Shown here piece by piece: positions 23,646 to 32,927 of a DNA stretch of 64,000 nucleotides (position 1 is the first letter of the stretch; every line of letters begins with the position of its first letter). The DNA is from an uncultured Coriobacteriaceae bacterium. GTDB taxonomy: Bacteria > Actinomycetota > Coriobacteriia > Coriobacteriales > Atopobiaceae. Both the position numbers and the translations under genes were made by a program. The notes under the pieces are model-generated. The model was not told the DNA's origin. It searched no databases and was given only the letters and a program-made list of their open reading frames with translations. Where the stretch lies: the NCBI GenBank assembly GCA_902801175.1, contig CADCHF010000003.1, forward strand, positions 43,232 to 107,231, written 5' to 3'.

Positions 23646-24752
23646 ATGCCCGACATCACCAAGATCGTCGTCACTGGAGGCGTCTGCGGTGGCAAGACCA
23701 CGGCACTTGCCAGTATCCGCACGTCGTTCACGCGCCTCGGCTACAAGGTCATCACCGTGCCCGAGCCCGCAACGGAGTTCAAGACCAACGGCATCCTGCC
23801 ATGGGAGTGCGCCTCGGGCGAGGAGTACCAGTGGTGCCAGATGAAGGTGCAGATCACCACCGAGCAGGCCTTTGAGCGCGCGGCCAGGGGCATGGACGAC
23901 GAGAAGATCCTCATTGTGTGCGACCGCGGCATGCTCGACAACAAGTACTACATGACCGCGGACGAGTTCCAGCGCGTGATTGCCGACCTGGGCTACACCG
24001 AGGCTCAGCTGCGCGACAGCTACGATGCGGTCTTTCACTTGGTGACGGCCGCCAAGGGCGCCGTTGAGTACTACACCAACGACAACAACGCGGCCCGCCA
24101 CGAGACGGTGGAAGAGGCCGCTGCCATGGATGACGGCTTCATTGAGGCGTGGGCGGCTCACCATCACCTTCGAATCATCGACAACTCCACCGACTTTGAG
24201 GGCAAGATGGATCGCCTGATCCGTGAGATTTCGTACGTGCTGGGCGAGGAGACACCGCGTCAGACCAAGCGGTCGTTCATCGTGGCCTACCCCGACCTTG
24301 CCATGATCGAGGCCATGCCTGGTTGCGAGCGTGTCGAGATCTCGCAGACCTACCTGAGCTCCGATCCCGACACCGAGGTGCGAGTGCGCAAGATTGGCTC
24401 GGAGGGCTGGAACACCTTCTATCTCACCGAGAAGCGCATTGAGGGCGCGCGCAAGCGCCTGGTGCGCCGCCAGCGACTCACCCTGCGCGAGTACGAGAAC
24501 ATTCTGGGCCAGGCAGACCCCTCGCGCCGCGAGCTGACCAGGACGCGCTACTGCCTGCCGTATCAGGGTCAGTGCTTTGAGCTGGACATATACCCCCAGT
24601 GGGACGACCGGGCCATCTTGCAGATAGAGCTTGTGAGCGCCGACGTCGAGGTGAGCTTCCCGCCTGGGATCGAGATTCTCCGTGAGGTGACCGACGACCC
24701 CGCCTATCGCAGCGCCGCACTGGCGAGCGCGCCAATGGGGACCTCGCTCTAG
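23646..24752 (+). CDS. AAA ATPase (kinase-like P-loop) fused to CYTH domain
   Basis: The 368-residue protein has a P-loop near the start (VTGGVCGGKTTAL), an AAA_28/NadR-like core to about residue 195 with VCDRGMLDNKYYM, and a C-terminal CYTH (triphosphate tunnel) domain from about 205 to 345: VEISQTYL, EVRVRKIG, FYLTEKR, RTRYCLPYQG, FELDIYPQ and LQIELVS. The CYTH metal/phosphate residues (Glu, Arg, Lys) appear present. Proteins with this pair, some named TTD14-like, are poorly characterised; nucleotide or polyphosphate hydrolysis is an inference. The ATG at 23646 has GAGGAG upstream; an earlier in-frame ATG (23604) is rejected. It stands alone between the zinc-ribbon cluster and pyrG. Confidence 0.82.
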   Translation: MPDITKIVVTGGVCGGKTTALASIRTSFTRLGYKVITVPEPATEFKTNGILPWECASGEEYQWCQMKVQITTEQAFERAARGMDDEKILIVCDRGMLDNKYYMTADEFQRVIADLGYTEAQLRDSYDAVFHLVTAAKGAVEYYTNDNNAARHETVEEAAAMDDGFIEAWAAHHHLRIIDNSTDFEGKMDRLIREISYVLGEETPRQTKRSFIVAYPDLAMIEAMPGCERVEISQTYLSSDPDTEVRVRKIGSEGWNTFYLTEKRIEGARKRLVRRQRLTLREYENILGQADPSRRELTRTRYCLPYQGQCFELDIYPQWDDRAILQIELVSADVEVSFPPGIEILREVTDDPAYRSAALASAPMGTSL

Positions 24753-24967
24753 GTTGCCCGAGGGCGCCCGCGGCGAGTCGCTACCAAGTGAGCCAAGCCA
24801 GTTCGTGGATTGTGCAAAGGCGGCGAAAGGCCGCAGTTACCTGCGTGCAACTGGCCCGCACCACGTTTTCCATTTCGTAACAGTCTGAGCACCAAGCCCA
24901 GGGCCCCTTGTGCCTCGTCGTATTATGGAGTCCCGTAGGAAGCGAATCGCGTCTACGGGAGGCTCCC

Positions 24968-26647
24968 ATGACCAAGCACATATTTGTTACTGGCGGTGTC
25001 GTTTCGGCTCTTGGCAAGGGCATCACGGCGGCCTCGCTCGCGCGTCTGCTCAAGGCGCGCGGCTATAAGGTGATGATGCAAAAGGCCGACCCCTATCTCA
25101 ATGTTGACCCTGGCACCATGAGCCCCTTCCAGCATGGCGAGGTCTTTGTGACCGAGGACGGCAAGGAGACCGACCTTGACCTAGGCCACTATGAGCGCTT
25201 TGTGAACGAGAACCTTACCCGCGAGTCAAACTTCACCACCGGCCTCATCTATCAGAGCCTCATCAAGCGCGAGCGCCGCGGTGACTTTTTGGGCGGCACC
25301 GTGCAGGTGATTCCCCACGTGACCAACGAGATCAAGGACCGCTTCCGCCGCATTGAGGAGATGACCTCGGCCGACGTGGTCATCACCGAGCTGGGTGGCA
25401 CCATCGGCGACATCGAGGGGCAGCCCTTTGTTGAGGCCATGCGACAGTTCCGTCGTGAGAAGGGGATGGGCGAGACCCTTGTCATTCACGTGAGCCTTGT
25501 GCCCTACATTGCCGCAGCGCACGAGATCAAGACCAAGCCCACGCAGCATTCCGTAAAGGAGCTGCGCTCCATGGGCATCCAGCCCGACCTTATCGTGTGC
25601 CGGTCCGACCATGAGGTGGACGCCTCGGTGCGCGCCAAGATCGCGAGCTTCTGCGACGTGGACGAGTCGTGCGTGTTTGAGAACTCCGACTGCCCCTCCA
25701 TCTACGACGTGCCCGCGCACCTGGCCGAGCAGGGCTTTGACCTCAAGGTGTGCCAGATCTTGGGTCTGGACCCGCGCGAGAGCGACATGAGCAGCTGGTA
25801 CAGCTTTACCGAGGCTATGCACGAGGCCAACGCGCTGCCCGACGTCACGCGCATTGCGGTGGTGGGCAAGTACACGGCGCTGCCCGATGCGTACCTGTCG
25901 GTGATCGAGGCGCTTCACCACTCGGGTGTGTATTACGGCCGTCATGTTGAGATTACGCTGGTAAACGGCGACGAGCTCGACGAGGCCAACATCAACGAGG
26001 TGCTCGATGGCTACGACGGCATCTTGGTCCCCGGTGGCTTTGGGCAACGCGGCGTAGAGGGAAAGATCCTGGCGGCACACAAGGCACGCACCGAGCTCGT
26101 TCCCTATCTGGGCGTGTGCCTGGGCCTGCAGGTGGCCGTGGCCGAGTTCGCGCGCAACGTCTGCGAGCTTGAGGGCGCCAACTCCAGCGAGTTTGACACG
26201 GCGGAGCACAAGTGCGCCCATCCGGTGATCGACCTGATGCCCGACCAGGAGGGCGTTGACGACAAGGGCGGGACCATGCGGCTTGGCGCCTATCCGTGCA
26301 AGGTGGCAAAGGGCACCCTTGCGCGTGAGGCCTATGGCGAGGAGCTGGTCTACGAGCGCCATCGCCATCGCTTTGAGGTGAACAACGCCTACCGCGCGCA
26401 ACTTCAGGAGGCAGGGCTCGTCATTTCGGGACTCTCGCCAGACGAGCGTCTGGTTGAGATGATCGAGCTGCCCAAAGACGTGCATCCGTGGTTTGTGGCA
26501 AGCCAGGCGCACCCCGAGTTCAAGAGTCGTCCCAATGTGCCCTGCCCGCTCTTCCGCGAGTTCGTGAGAGCCGCGATCGCCCATCACGAGGGCGTCGACC
26601 GTCTTGACCTGAGCGTCGTGGGTGTGCCGGTGATTCCCGAGAGGTAG
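24968..26647 (+). CDS. pyrG: CTP synthase
   Basis: The 559-residue enzyme converts UTP to CTP using glutamine. The synthetase half starts [19 protein letters not shown] and has [25 protein letters not shown] sequence; the class I glutaminase half has [17 protein letters not shown] with the nucleophilic Cys, and [11 protein letters not shown] with the catalytic His and Glu. Length is typical. The ATG at 24968 has GGGAGG seven bases upstream; the in-frame ATG at 24908 is rejected because residue 21 is the conserved start. A TATTAT box at 24921-24926 is a possible -10. Confidence 0.97.
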   Translation: MTKHIFVTGGVVSALGKGITAASLARLLKARGYKVMMQKADPYLNVDPGTMSPFQHGEVFVTEDGKETDLDLGHYERFVNENLTRESNFTTGLIYQSLIKRERRGDFLGGTVQVIPHVTNEIKDRFRRIEEMTSADVVITELGGTIGDIEGQPFVEAMRQFRREKGMGETLVIHVSLVPYIAAAHEIKTKPTQHSVKELRSMGIQPDLIVCRSDHEVDASVRAKIASFCDVDESCVFENSDCPSIYDVPAHLAEQGFDLKVCQILGLDPRESDMSSWYSFTEAMHEANALPDVTRIAVVGKYTALPDAYLSVIEALHHSGVYYGRHVEITLVNGDELDEANINEVLDGYDGILVPGGFGQRGVEGKILAAHKARTELVPYLGVCLGLQVAVAEFARNVCELEGANSSEFDTAEHKCAHPVIDLMPDQEGVDDKGGTMRLGAYPCKVAKGTLAREAYGEELVYERHRHRFEVNNAYRAQLQEAGLVISGLSPDERLVEMIELPKDVHPWFVASQAHPEFKSRPNVPCPLFREFVRAAIAHHEGVDRLDLSVVGVPVIPER

Positions 26648-26746
26648 AGGCTGCGCGCTCCGGGGCGCCAAGGCAAGGCAACTCCCTCCTCTGTCATCGT
26701 GTAGACTCCAACTTGGTCTTCGTGTCAGGTTGGGGAGATGACGAGA

Positions 26747-27304
26747 ATGCAGGTGTGCGACGTGACAGGGCTGAGCGAGTTTGCCCAGGCGACCATAGAA
26801 CGGCTCGGGCTTTCGCCCCATCCCGAGGGCGGCTGGTATCGGCGCACCTGGCAGTCAGACGCTGTTGTAGACAGCGAGCCGGGCGGGCACTTGGGTGACA
26901 TCACCCCTGAGCGCGGCCCGAAGCAAGACGAGGCGGAGCCGGACCTGCCGGGGGAGCACAGCCTTGGGCCTCGTCCGCTCGCATCCCTCATATACTTCCT
27001 GCTGCCAGCGGGCGATGCCAGCGCATGGCATGTCGTTGATGCCGACGAGGTCTGGCTGTGGCATGGTCCGGGACTCGTGACGCTCGAGCTTGGTGGCACA
27101 GGTGACGCGCCAAACGAGACGGGTTCCCAATCTGTCGTTCTTGGTGCTGGCCTTGCCCACGACAGCACGGGGGCTGCGCTTGGTCACTGCGTGATACCTG
27201 CGGGGACATGGCAACGAACGGTGCCCGGTGCCCATGACGCGCTGGTGTCTTGCGTGGTTAGCCCCGGCTTTACCTATGCGGGCTTTGCCTTGGCCAACGG
27301 CTGA
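26747..27304 (+). CDS. DUF985-family cupin protein
   Basis: The protein of about 185 residues carries the DUF985 cupin motifs HPEGGWYRRTWQS, LIYFLLPAGDASAWHVVDADEVWLWHG-type core, PAGTWQ and VSCVVSPGFTYAGFAL. It forms a small beta-barrel; family members have no firmly known substrate. The ATG at 26747 has GGGGAG nine bases upstream. An ATG at 26738 is directly abutted by that site, so the internal start is preferred. A charged insert (about residues 44-80, EPGGHL to HSLGPR) lengthens one loop. Confidence 0.82.
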   Translation: MQVCDVTGLSEFAQATIERLGLSPHPEGGWYRRTWQSDAVVDSEPGGHLGDITPERGPKQDEAEPDLPGEHSLGPRPLASLIYFLLPAGDASAWHVVDADEVWLWHGPGLVTLELGGTGDAPNETGSQSVVLGAGLAHDSTGAALGHCVIPAGTWQRTVPGAHDALVSCVVSPGFTYAGFALANG

Positions 27305-27514
27305 GCCGCGCATGGGGCCACAGAGCATCGGCCAGCCGGGGACCGTCCTTCGCGCAGGGCTCGCCTTTGGTTGGGGCGAATCGCGATCTGCTCTGGCCAT
27401 GTGGTAGCGTAGACAGGCACTGCAAATAGGCTGCCGTGCCAGAGTGTCTGAAGGCCGAATGGGAATGGGCCCTCTGGCCGGAAGGACATCAATCGTTGCA
27501 AGCGGAGGAACTCC

Positions 27515-28939
27515 TTGGAAGAACTCGTCGTCACAGCGCCTCAAGATGAACGTCCCCTAGACGACGTTGCCCTTGCCGAGCAGCTGGCGAGCTTGGTGGC
27601 TGCTTGTGGCGGGCGGGTCTACTATGTGGGCGGGTTCGTGCGCGACCGCCTGCTGGGCCGCGAGAGCAAGGACGTGGACGTGGAGGTCCACAACATCTCG
27701 CTCGAGTGCCTCGAGGGGCTGCTTGCCGAGCTCGGGACGCTCGAGACGCTTGGCGCCTCGTTTGGCATTTACAACCTGCATGGTCACAAGCTCGATATCT
27801 GCGTTCCACGGCGCGCCGACACGGAGGGCCGTGGCGGACGCGACATGCTTCGCGAGCTGTCCGATCCCTTTGTTGGCCTTCGCCAGGCGGCGCTCCGTCG
27901 TGACCTCACGATCAACGCGCTGTACCAGGATGTGCTTACGGGCGAGGTGATCGACTTCTTTGGCGGCCGGGACGACCTGGCGCAGGGGGTCATTCGCCAT
28001 GTGAGCGACGAGACCTTTGTCCAGGACCCGTTGCGCGTGTTGAGGGTTGCACAGTTTGCCGCGCGGCTTTCGATGCGCGTTGACCCCGCAACGACCGAGC
28101 TCTGCTCTCGCGTCAATCTTGAGGGGCTTCCCTCGGAGCGCGTGGAGGAGGAGCTGCGCAAGGCCCTGCTGAAGGCGCCGCGCCCGTCAGCTTTCTTTGC
28201 CGAGCTGCGGGCCATGGGGCAGCTCGATCCCTGGTTCGCCGAGGTGTCGGCACTGATTGGCGTTCCACAAAACCCAATCTATCATCCCGAGGGGGATGTC
28301 TGGAACCATACGATGCGGGTCATCGACGCAGCGGCAGGCATGCGCGACCGCGCGAGCGATGCCTTCTCGTACATGCTGGCGGCCCTTTGCCACGACTTTG
28401 GCAAGCCCCAGACCACTTGCGAGCGTGATGGCCGCATCATCTCTTATGGCCACGAGCAGGTTGGTGTGGACGTTGCCCGTGCGTTTCTCAAGCGGGTCGT
28501 GGGAAGCGCCAAGGTGCAGGCTTACGTGCTCAACATGGTGGAGCTGCACATGGCGCCCAACTCTCACGTTGCCCAGCGTGCTCGGCAAAAGTCGTTCAAC
28601 CATCTGTTTGACCAGTCGTGCTGCCCGCGCGACCTGTTGCTGCTGGCGGCAGCCGACGACTTGGGCAGAGGAAATGGGGAGCTGACCCTTGGCACACAGG
28701 AGCGGCTCAACGAGGTGCTCTCTGCCTATGAGGAACTCATGGCTCGACCGTTTGTGCAGGGACGTGACCTGGTAGAGGCGGGCATGGAGCCTGGTCCCGC
28801 TTTGGGCGAGGTGCTTCGCTATGCGCACAAGCTCAGGCTCGCCGGGCTCTCGAAGGAGGATCAGCTGAGGCAGTGTCTTGGCGTCTATCGCTCGCTCGTC
28901 CATGAGGAAGCCAAGGGTGTAGAAGGTGGCGGCAAATGA
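27515..28939 (+). CDS. cca: CCA tRNA nucleotidyltransferase with HD domain
   Basis: The 474-residue protein has a class II nucleotidyltransferase head: VGGFVRDRLLG (GG 39-40), the catalytic DVDVEV (Asp53, Asp55), LDICVPRR and LRRDLTINAL with FVQDPLRVLRVAQFAARL. It adds or repairs the tRNA 3' CCA. An HD phosphohydrolase domain follows (AALCHDFGK, His293-Asp294). The start codon is TTG at 27515 with GGAGGA six bases upstream. Its stop overlaps the next gene's ATG (ATGA at 28936-28939). Confidence 0.93.
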   Translation: MEELVVTAPQDERPLDDVALAEQLASLVAACGGRVYYVGGFVRDRLLGRESKDVDVEVHNISLECLEGLLAELGTLETLGASFGIYNLHGHKLDICVPRRADTEGRGGRDMLRELSDPFVGLRQAALRRDLTINALYQDVLTGEVIDFFGGRDDLAQGVIRHVSDETFVQDPLRVLRVAQFAARLSMRVDPATTELCSRVNLEGLPSERVEEELRKALLKAPRPSAFFAELRAMGQLDPWFAEVSALIGVPQNPIYHPEGDVWNHTMRVIDAAAGMRDRASDAFSYMLAALCHDFGKPQTTCERDGRIISYGHEQVGVDVARAFLKRVVGSAKVQAYVLNMVELHMAPNSHVAQRARQKSFNHLFDQSCCPRDLLLLAAADDLGRGNGELTLGTQERLNEVLSAYEELMARPFVQGRDLVEAGMEPGPALGEVLRYAHKLRLAGLSKEDQLRQCLGVYRSLVHEEAKGVEGGGK

Positions 28940-29904
28940 CCATCGACCAGGCCATAGACGAGTATCTGGACTACCTCGCCATTGAGCGAGGGGCGTCGGT
29001 CAACACCATTGAGGGCTATGGGCGTGACCTGCGCCGCTATGCCACCTTCCTCTCGCAGGCGGGCATTACCGAGCCGCAGGACGTGACCCGTCAGGTGGTG
29101 GCCGAGCATGTGGCCGCCCTGCAGGACGTAGGGCTGGCTCCAACCTCCGTGGAGCGTGCGGTCTCGGCCATGAAGGGCCTTCATCGCTTTATGGTGACCG
29201 AGCGCATCTGCGACGAGCACCCCACGGCCGACCTGCCGCTGCCAAAGAAGCCCCAGCGTCTTCCGGACGTGCTGTCGCGCGAGCAGGCTGCCGCGCTCCT
29301 CGATGAGTCCAACTTTGCCTATGTGGACGACCCCGCCAAGGGTCCGCGCCAAAACGCCGTTGCCAGGGCATCGCTGCAGCGCGACCGCACGATTCTTGAG
29401 GTGCTCTATGGCTGCGGTCTGCGCGTGAGCGAACTCTGCGGCCTTGACCTGCGCGAGGTGATGCTCGACGAGGAGGTTCTCCGCGTTCTGGGCAAGGGAT
29501 CAAAGGAGCGCCTGGTTCCCATCATGGGCACGGCAGCCCGCGCAATGAGCGAGTATCTGAGCGAGTGGCGTCCCGTGCTCGTGGGAACACGCCCTGCAAC
29601 GCCAGCCGTCTTTCTTAACGTGCGTGGCGGTCGAATCTCGCGGCAGGCGGTGCACACCATCTGCGAGCGCTACGGGCGCATCTATGCCAATAGGGAAGGG
29701 CTGCACCCGCACACGCTTCGCCACAGCTTTGCGACGCACATGCTGGAGGGCGGGGCCGACCTGCGCATAGTCCAGGAGCTGCTTGGGCATGCGAGCATTG
29801 CCACCACGCAGCTCTACACCCATATCGATCGCACGCACATCCGCATGGTGTATATGGAGGCACATCCTCGGGCTCACGACAGCGCCTCAGATGGGACGCG
29901 ATAG
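28936..29904 (+). CDS. Tyrosine site-specific recombinase, XerC/XerD type
   Basis: The 322-residue protein has the phage-type integrase residues Arg163 (GCGLRVSEL), a Lys near 187 (LGKGSKERLVP), His259 and Arg262 (HPHTLRHSF), His285 (LLGHAS) and Tyr294 (TQLYTH). The N-terminal SAM-like core-binding domain covers about 5-95. Size and motifs fit Xer recombinases that resolve chromosome dimers; the sequence alone does not separate XerC from XerD. It overlaps cca by four bases, so it is translationally coupled. There is no integrase-type neighbourhood, so a housekeeping role is favoured. Confidence 0.9.
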   Translation: MTIDQAIDEYLDYLAIERGASVNTIEGYGRDLRRYATFLSQAGITEPQDVTRQVVAEHVAALQDVGLAPTSVERAVSAMKGLHRFMVTERICDEHPTADLPLPKKPQRLPDVLSREQAAALLDESNFAYVDDPAKGPRQNAVARASLQRDRTILEVLYGCGLRVSELCGLDLREVMLDEEVLRVLGKGSKERLVPIMGTAARAMSEYLSEWRPVLVGTRPATPAVFLNVRGGRISRQAVHTICERYGRIYANREGLHPHTLRHSFATHMLEGGADLRIVQELLGHASIATTQLYTHIDRTHIRMVYMEAHPRAHDSASDGTR

Positions 29905-30073
29905 GGGAGATGTGGGCAGAGCGGTAGCTTTCTCTGGGATTCCCAGCCACGTAGGCCTGCGCCCCTGGGACGGGCTCCCACCAATGCCTCCCGTGGGCGA
30001 CGAATGGGGCCGCTGAGGGCTTTGGCTCCTGGGCACCTCTGATGCGCATGCATCGATGACCTGCGGTTTTGTG

Positions 30074-30362
30074 TTTGGGACAGTAGACCAGGGTATGTGA
30101 GGGCACCGTGGGACAGCGTCCCACAAGCGCTTGTGAATCCTTTGGGACAGTGCCCCACAGACACGGGAAGACCCCATGGGATGGCGCCTCACAGGCATCC
30201 GAGATCCCGTGGGATGGCGCCACACCAACGGGTCGGACGCACCGTGGGACAGCGCCCCACCAAAACCCAAAGTCCTTTGGGATGGCGCCCCACGGACGCC
30301 GGAAACCCCGTGGGATGGCGCCACACCACCCTCTAAAAGGCCTGCTGGGATGGCCTCCCACC
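30074..30362. repeat. Array of about nine degenerate 33-35 bp repeats with small inverted repeats
   Basis: TGGGA-type units begin near 30075, 30109, 30143, 30177, 30210, 30245, 30278, 30311 and 30346, spaced 33-35 bases. The core is TGGGAtgGCGCCcCAC, in which TGGGA can pair with a later TCCCA or CCCCA. Two related units lie further upstream (29936-29948 and about 29968). Unit-to-unit variation and the lack of conserved repeat ends argue against CRISPR. Confidence 0.75.
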
Positions 30363-30586
30363 AGCGCTGGCCGCAGCCCTGTGCCCCAGTGCGAGCCGAA
30401 TGAGCCAGATATGCCCGCAAACGGCATTTGCCTGCGTCTACCTGCCTGTTTAAGGTTGTGGTCGCCCCTACATATTGGGGTCGTTCGCATACTGTCCACA
30501 AGGCGTATACCTCGGACGAAAATCGCCCGAAATAGACCCTTTTCTCGCCGTATCAACTGGGCTATTATCAATTTCGCGCTGCAAAA

Positions 30587-30623
30587 CCGCAGGTAAATTA
30601 GGGTATAGGCCTTTTACCTGCGG
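30587..30623. promoter_or_regulatory. Perfect 11-bp inverted repeat upstream of mraZ
   Basis: CCGCAGGTAAA (30587-30597) and TTTACCTGCGG (30613-30623) pair perfectly over a 15-base loop. It has no T-run, so it is an operator or RNA hairpin rather than a terminator. It is about 230 bases before mraZ. Confidence 0.5.
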
Positions 30624-30747
30624 AAACATAAACTCTCCATATATTGTTCTATGACAGCGCAAAGATCTTCGAACAGCCTTGCGCAACGTTCGGTCTCATA
30701 CACAACATCTTGTGTGTTTTGAAGGGTCCTAACTCCGTTTAACGGCT

Positions 30748-30801
30748 TGTGGGGCAAAGTGTGGCAGATTCCCGCTCTATCCCACAAAATTGAGGTATTA
30801 T
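30748..30801 (+). promoter_or_regulatory. Putative mraZ promoter with MraZ-box-like direct repeats
   Basis: Two TGTGG repeats (30748 and 30760, 12 bases apart) lie before a TATTAT -10 box (30796-30801). MraZ is known to bind short TGGG-type direct repeats at its own promoter, so autoregulation is plausible. No good -35 is seen, and the repeats would overlap that position. Confidence 0.45.
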
Positions 30802-30854
30802 CTCAAGCGTACTCACCGCGGAGGAACACAGGACAGACGAAGACAGGAGGGAGC

Positions 30855-31322
30855 ATGTACGGCACTCGGCGCTGCACCATAGACGCCAAGCTCCGCTGCA
30901 CCCTTCCCTCTGACTTCCGTAAGAGCATCGGTACCAACCGTGTGGTCCTGGTCCCCTTCAAGAACGAGTGCCTGTACGGGTTCGCCCCCGAGGTGTTTGA
31001 AGAGTGGGTTCTTGGGCTCTTCGAGCACGACGGCAAGAAGTACGACGACCGTAGCGTTGCAGACCGCACGCTCATGAGGCGTCTTCGCAGCAGTGCCGTT
31101 GAGCTCACCCTCGACTCGGCGGGTCGTCTGGCATTGGGCAAGCTCGATGCCGTAGACGAGTCGTTGAGGCCCGGACAGCCAACGCGCAGAGTTCGACTTG
31201 GGATCGTGGACGACGTAATGATCATTGGCAACGGTGATCGCTTTGAGATCTGGGACGCCAACAAGTGGCTGGCCGAACAGGACGACGGACAGGATCCATT
31301 CGACTTCTTCGACGTGGACTAA
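30855..31322 (+). CDS. mraZ: MraZ transcriptional regulator of the dcw cluster
   Basis: The 155-residue protein has two AbrB-like half domains: one with RRCTIDAKLRCTLPSDFR and a second with LTLDSAGRLALG. MraZ binds DNA at its own promoter and represses division and cell-wall genes. GGAGG lies just before the ATG at 30855. It heads the dcw cluster as in most bacteria. Its stop codon lies in the ribosome-binding site of rsmH. Confidence 0.93.
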   Translation: MYGTRRCTIDAKLRCTLPSDFRKSIGTNRVVLVPFKNECLYGFAPEVFEEWVLGLFEHDGKKYDDRSVADRTLMRRLRSSAVELTLDSAGRLALGKLDAVDESLRPGQPTRRVRLGIVDDVMIIGNGDRFEIWDANKWLAEQDDGQDPFDFFDVD

Positions 31323-31334
31323 GGGGTGAACAAC

Positions 31335-32327
31335 TTGACAGACGAATATCGGCACGTACCCGTCATGCTCGGCGAGGTCCTCCAGCACCTAAACCCACAG
31401 CCGGGGGAAGTGGTGTGCGACTGCACCCTTGGTGGTGCGGGACACTCGGTAGAACTCGCCAAACGCGTGGCACCCGATGGGCTCCTCATTGGGATCGATC
31501 AGGACGACATGGCCCTTGCCGCGGCCGCCGAGCGCTTTGAGCGCGAGGCCCCAGGCGCCGAGCACCTTCTGCTCAAGGGCAACTTTGGCTCTCTCGACGA
31601 CCTTTTGGTAGGCGCAGAGATTCCCGGAGTCGACTGCTTCCTGTTTGACCTTGGGGTCTCGTCGCCTCAGCTAGACATTCCCGAAAGGGGCTTCTCCTAC
31701 AACGAGGACGCCCCACTTGACATGCGAATGGATCCGGGGAACAACACCCTAACCGCACTCGAGGTCATAAACCACTACAACGAACACGACCTCACCCGGA
31801 TCCTGCGCATATACGGGGACGAGAAGCACGCGCAGCGCATTGCCCGCCAGGTGGTGCGACGCCGCGAGAAGGCGCCCATCGAGACGACCCTTCAGCTGGT
31901 CGAGGTCATCAAGGCAGCCATCCCGGCCGCCGACCGCCGTCGCGGCGGTCACCCCGCACGCAAGACCTTCCAGGCCCTGCGCATCGAGGTGAACCAAGAG
32001 CTTGACGTGCTCGAGAGGGGACTGCGCGCGGCAATCCGCTGGGCCAACCCAGGTGGACGCATCTGCGTGATCAGCTATCACTCGCTCGAGGACCGAATCG
32101 TGAAGCACGTCTTCACGGAGATGTCGCAGGGATGCACCTGCCCACCGGACTTCCCGGTGTGCGTGTGCGGAAACGTGCCGATTGTCGATGTCAAGACCCG
32201 CAAGCCATTGAGGGCGAGCGAGCGGGAGGTGCGGGACAACCCGCGCTCAAGAAGTGCCCTCACGCGCGTGGCGGTCAAGTTGGACGTCGCGGGCACCAAA
32301 CAGAATGCAGGCGGCCCCCGGGGCTGA
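31335..32327 (+). CDS. rsmH: 16S rRNA (cytosine-1402 N4)-methyltransferase RsmH
   Basis: The protein of about 330 residues has HVPVMLGEVL, the SAM motif CDCTLGGAGHS, FDLGVSSPQLD and RGFSYNEDAPLDMRM, and the conserved ISYHSLEDRIVK. It methylates C1402 in the decoding centre of 16S rRNA. The TTG at 31335 is chosen because AAGGGGTGA ends six bases before it; a GTG at 31326 lies inside that site. Its start overlaps the mraZ stop region, so coupling is likely. Confidence 0.94.
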   Translation: MTDEYRHVPVMLGEVLQHLNPQPGEVVCDCTLGGAGHSVELAKRVAPDGLLIGIDQDDMALAAAAERFEREAPGAEHLLLKGNFGSLDDLLVGAEIPGVDCFLFDLGVSSPQLDIPERGFSYNEDAPLDMRMDPGNNTLTALEVINHYNEHDLTRILRIYGDEKHAQRIARQVVRRREKAPIETTLQLVEVIKAAIPAADRRRGGHPARKTFQALRIEVNQELDVLERGLRAAIRWANPGGRICVISYHSLEDRIVKHVFTEMSQGCTCPPDFPVCVCGNVPIVDVKTRKPLRASEREVRDNPRSRSALTRVAVKLDVAGTKQNAGGPRG

Positions 32328-32441
32328 TTGCAGAGCACCAAAACGCACTACTAACGCAACAAGAACGCAGCTTAAACGCACTACCATCGCAGCAGAGCCG
32401 CCCGCCCGAGAGGGCGGGCGGCGCGCACTAGGGGGACAATC

Positions 32442-32915
32442 ATGAGGTATCAGGGGAGCGCAGCATACAAGCTTGACTCAAGCGCAGCTTGGGAGGTGCC
32501 TGTACGCAGGTCGCTCACCGTTGTGGAAGGCGAGCGCCTTGGTTCGCGCTCGCGCCGCAATCCCGCTCCCGTGTCGTTCTCCCTTCCGGCCGTTGTCGTG
32601 GCAGCCATCGTGCTGATCGCCTTTGTTGGCGCCATCCGAGTGGCCGTTACAGCAGCAACTGTACAGTGCCTCACCGACATTAATGTTGCCGAGCGCACGG
32701 TGGCGGCAGAGCGCGTCACCCGCACCGAGCTGCAAATGGAGCGTTCGGCCCTTTCCAGCGCCGACCGCATCCAGCAGATCGCAACAGAGAACTACGGCAT
32801 GGTCTATGCCTCCGAGGTCGACACCGTCACGCTCTCAACAGACGAGGGCGAGCAAGTTTTTGCAGAAGATGAGCAAATCGTAGATGACGCGGTTGCCGAC
32901 GACACAGCGGCGTAG
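32442..32915 (+). CDS. ftsL: FtsL-like cell division protein
   Basis: The 157-residue protein has a short basic cytoplasmic part, one transmembrane helix (about 46-70), a short heptad-like region (about 75-115) and an acidic C-terminus. Sequence identity with FtsL is always low; the call rests on topology, size and place between rsmH and ftsI. FtsL bridges FtsQ and FtsWI in the septal complex. It is preceded by GGGGGA. An intergenic stretch of about 115 bases after rsmH contains a GCCGCCCGCC hairpin with no T-run. Confidence 0.75.
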   Translation: MRYQGSAAYKLDSSAAWEVPVRRSLTVVEGERLGSRSRRNPAPVSFSLPAVVVAAIVLIAFVGAIRVAVTAATVQCLTDINVAERTVAAERVTRTELQMERSALSSADRIQQIATENYGMVYASEVDTVTLSTDEGEQVFAEDEQIVDDAVADDTAA

Positions 32916-32927
32916 ACTTTACGCCCC

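Larger units (their letters stand above)
29905..30854. other. Long intergenic region before mraZ
   Basis: The 950-base region has a GC-rich half with a repeat array (30074-30362) and an AT-richer half leading to mraZ with a hairpin, TGTGG repeats and a TATTAT box, listed separately. A weak hairpin with ACACAA and TTGTGT arms (30700-30715) precedes GTTTT. Open frames across the array are repetitive peptides with no recognisable homology and are not called as genes. Confidence 0.6.

Noticed and set aside
28936..29904. Prophage or integron integrase
   Set aside because: The tyrosine recombinase is coupled to cca, has Xer size and motifs, and no phage or cassette genes are nearby.
30074..30362. 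CRISPR array
   Set aside because: Units differ from each other throughout, and no constant repeat alternates with unique spacers; no cas genes are present.
29615..30571. Long minus-strand open frame of about 318 residues across the repeat array
   Set aside because: It overlaps the xer gene, is made of the repeat translated in frame, and has no recognisable domain or ribosome-binding site.
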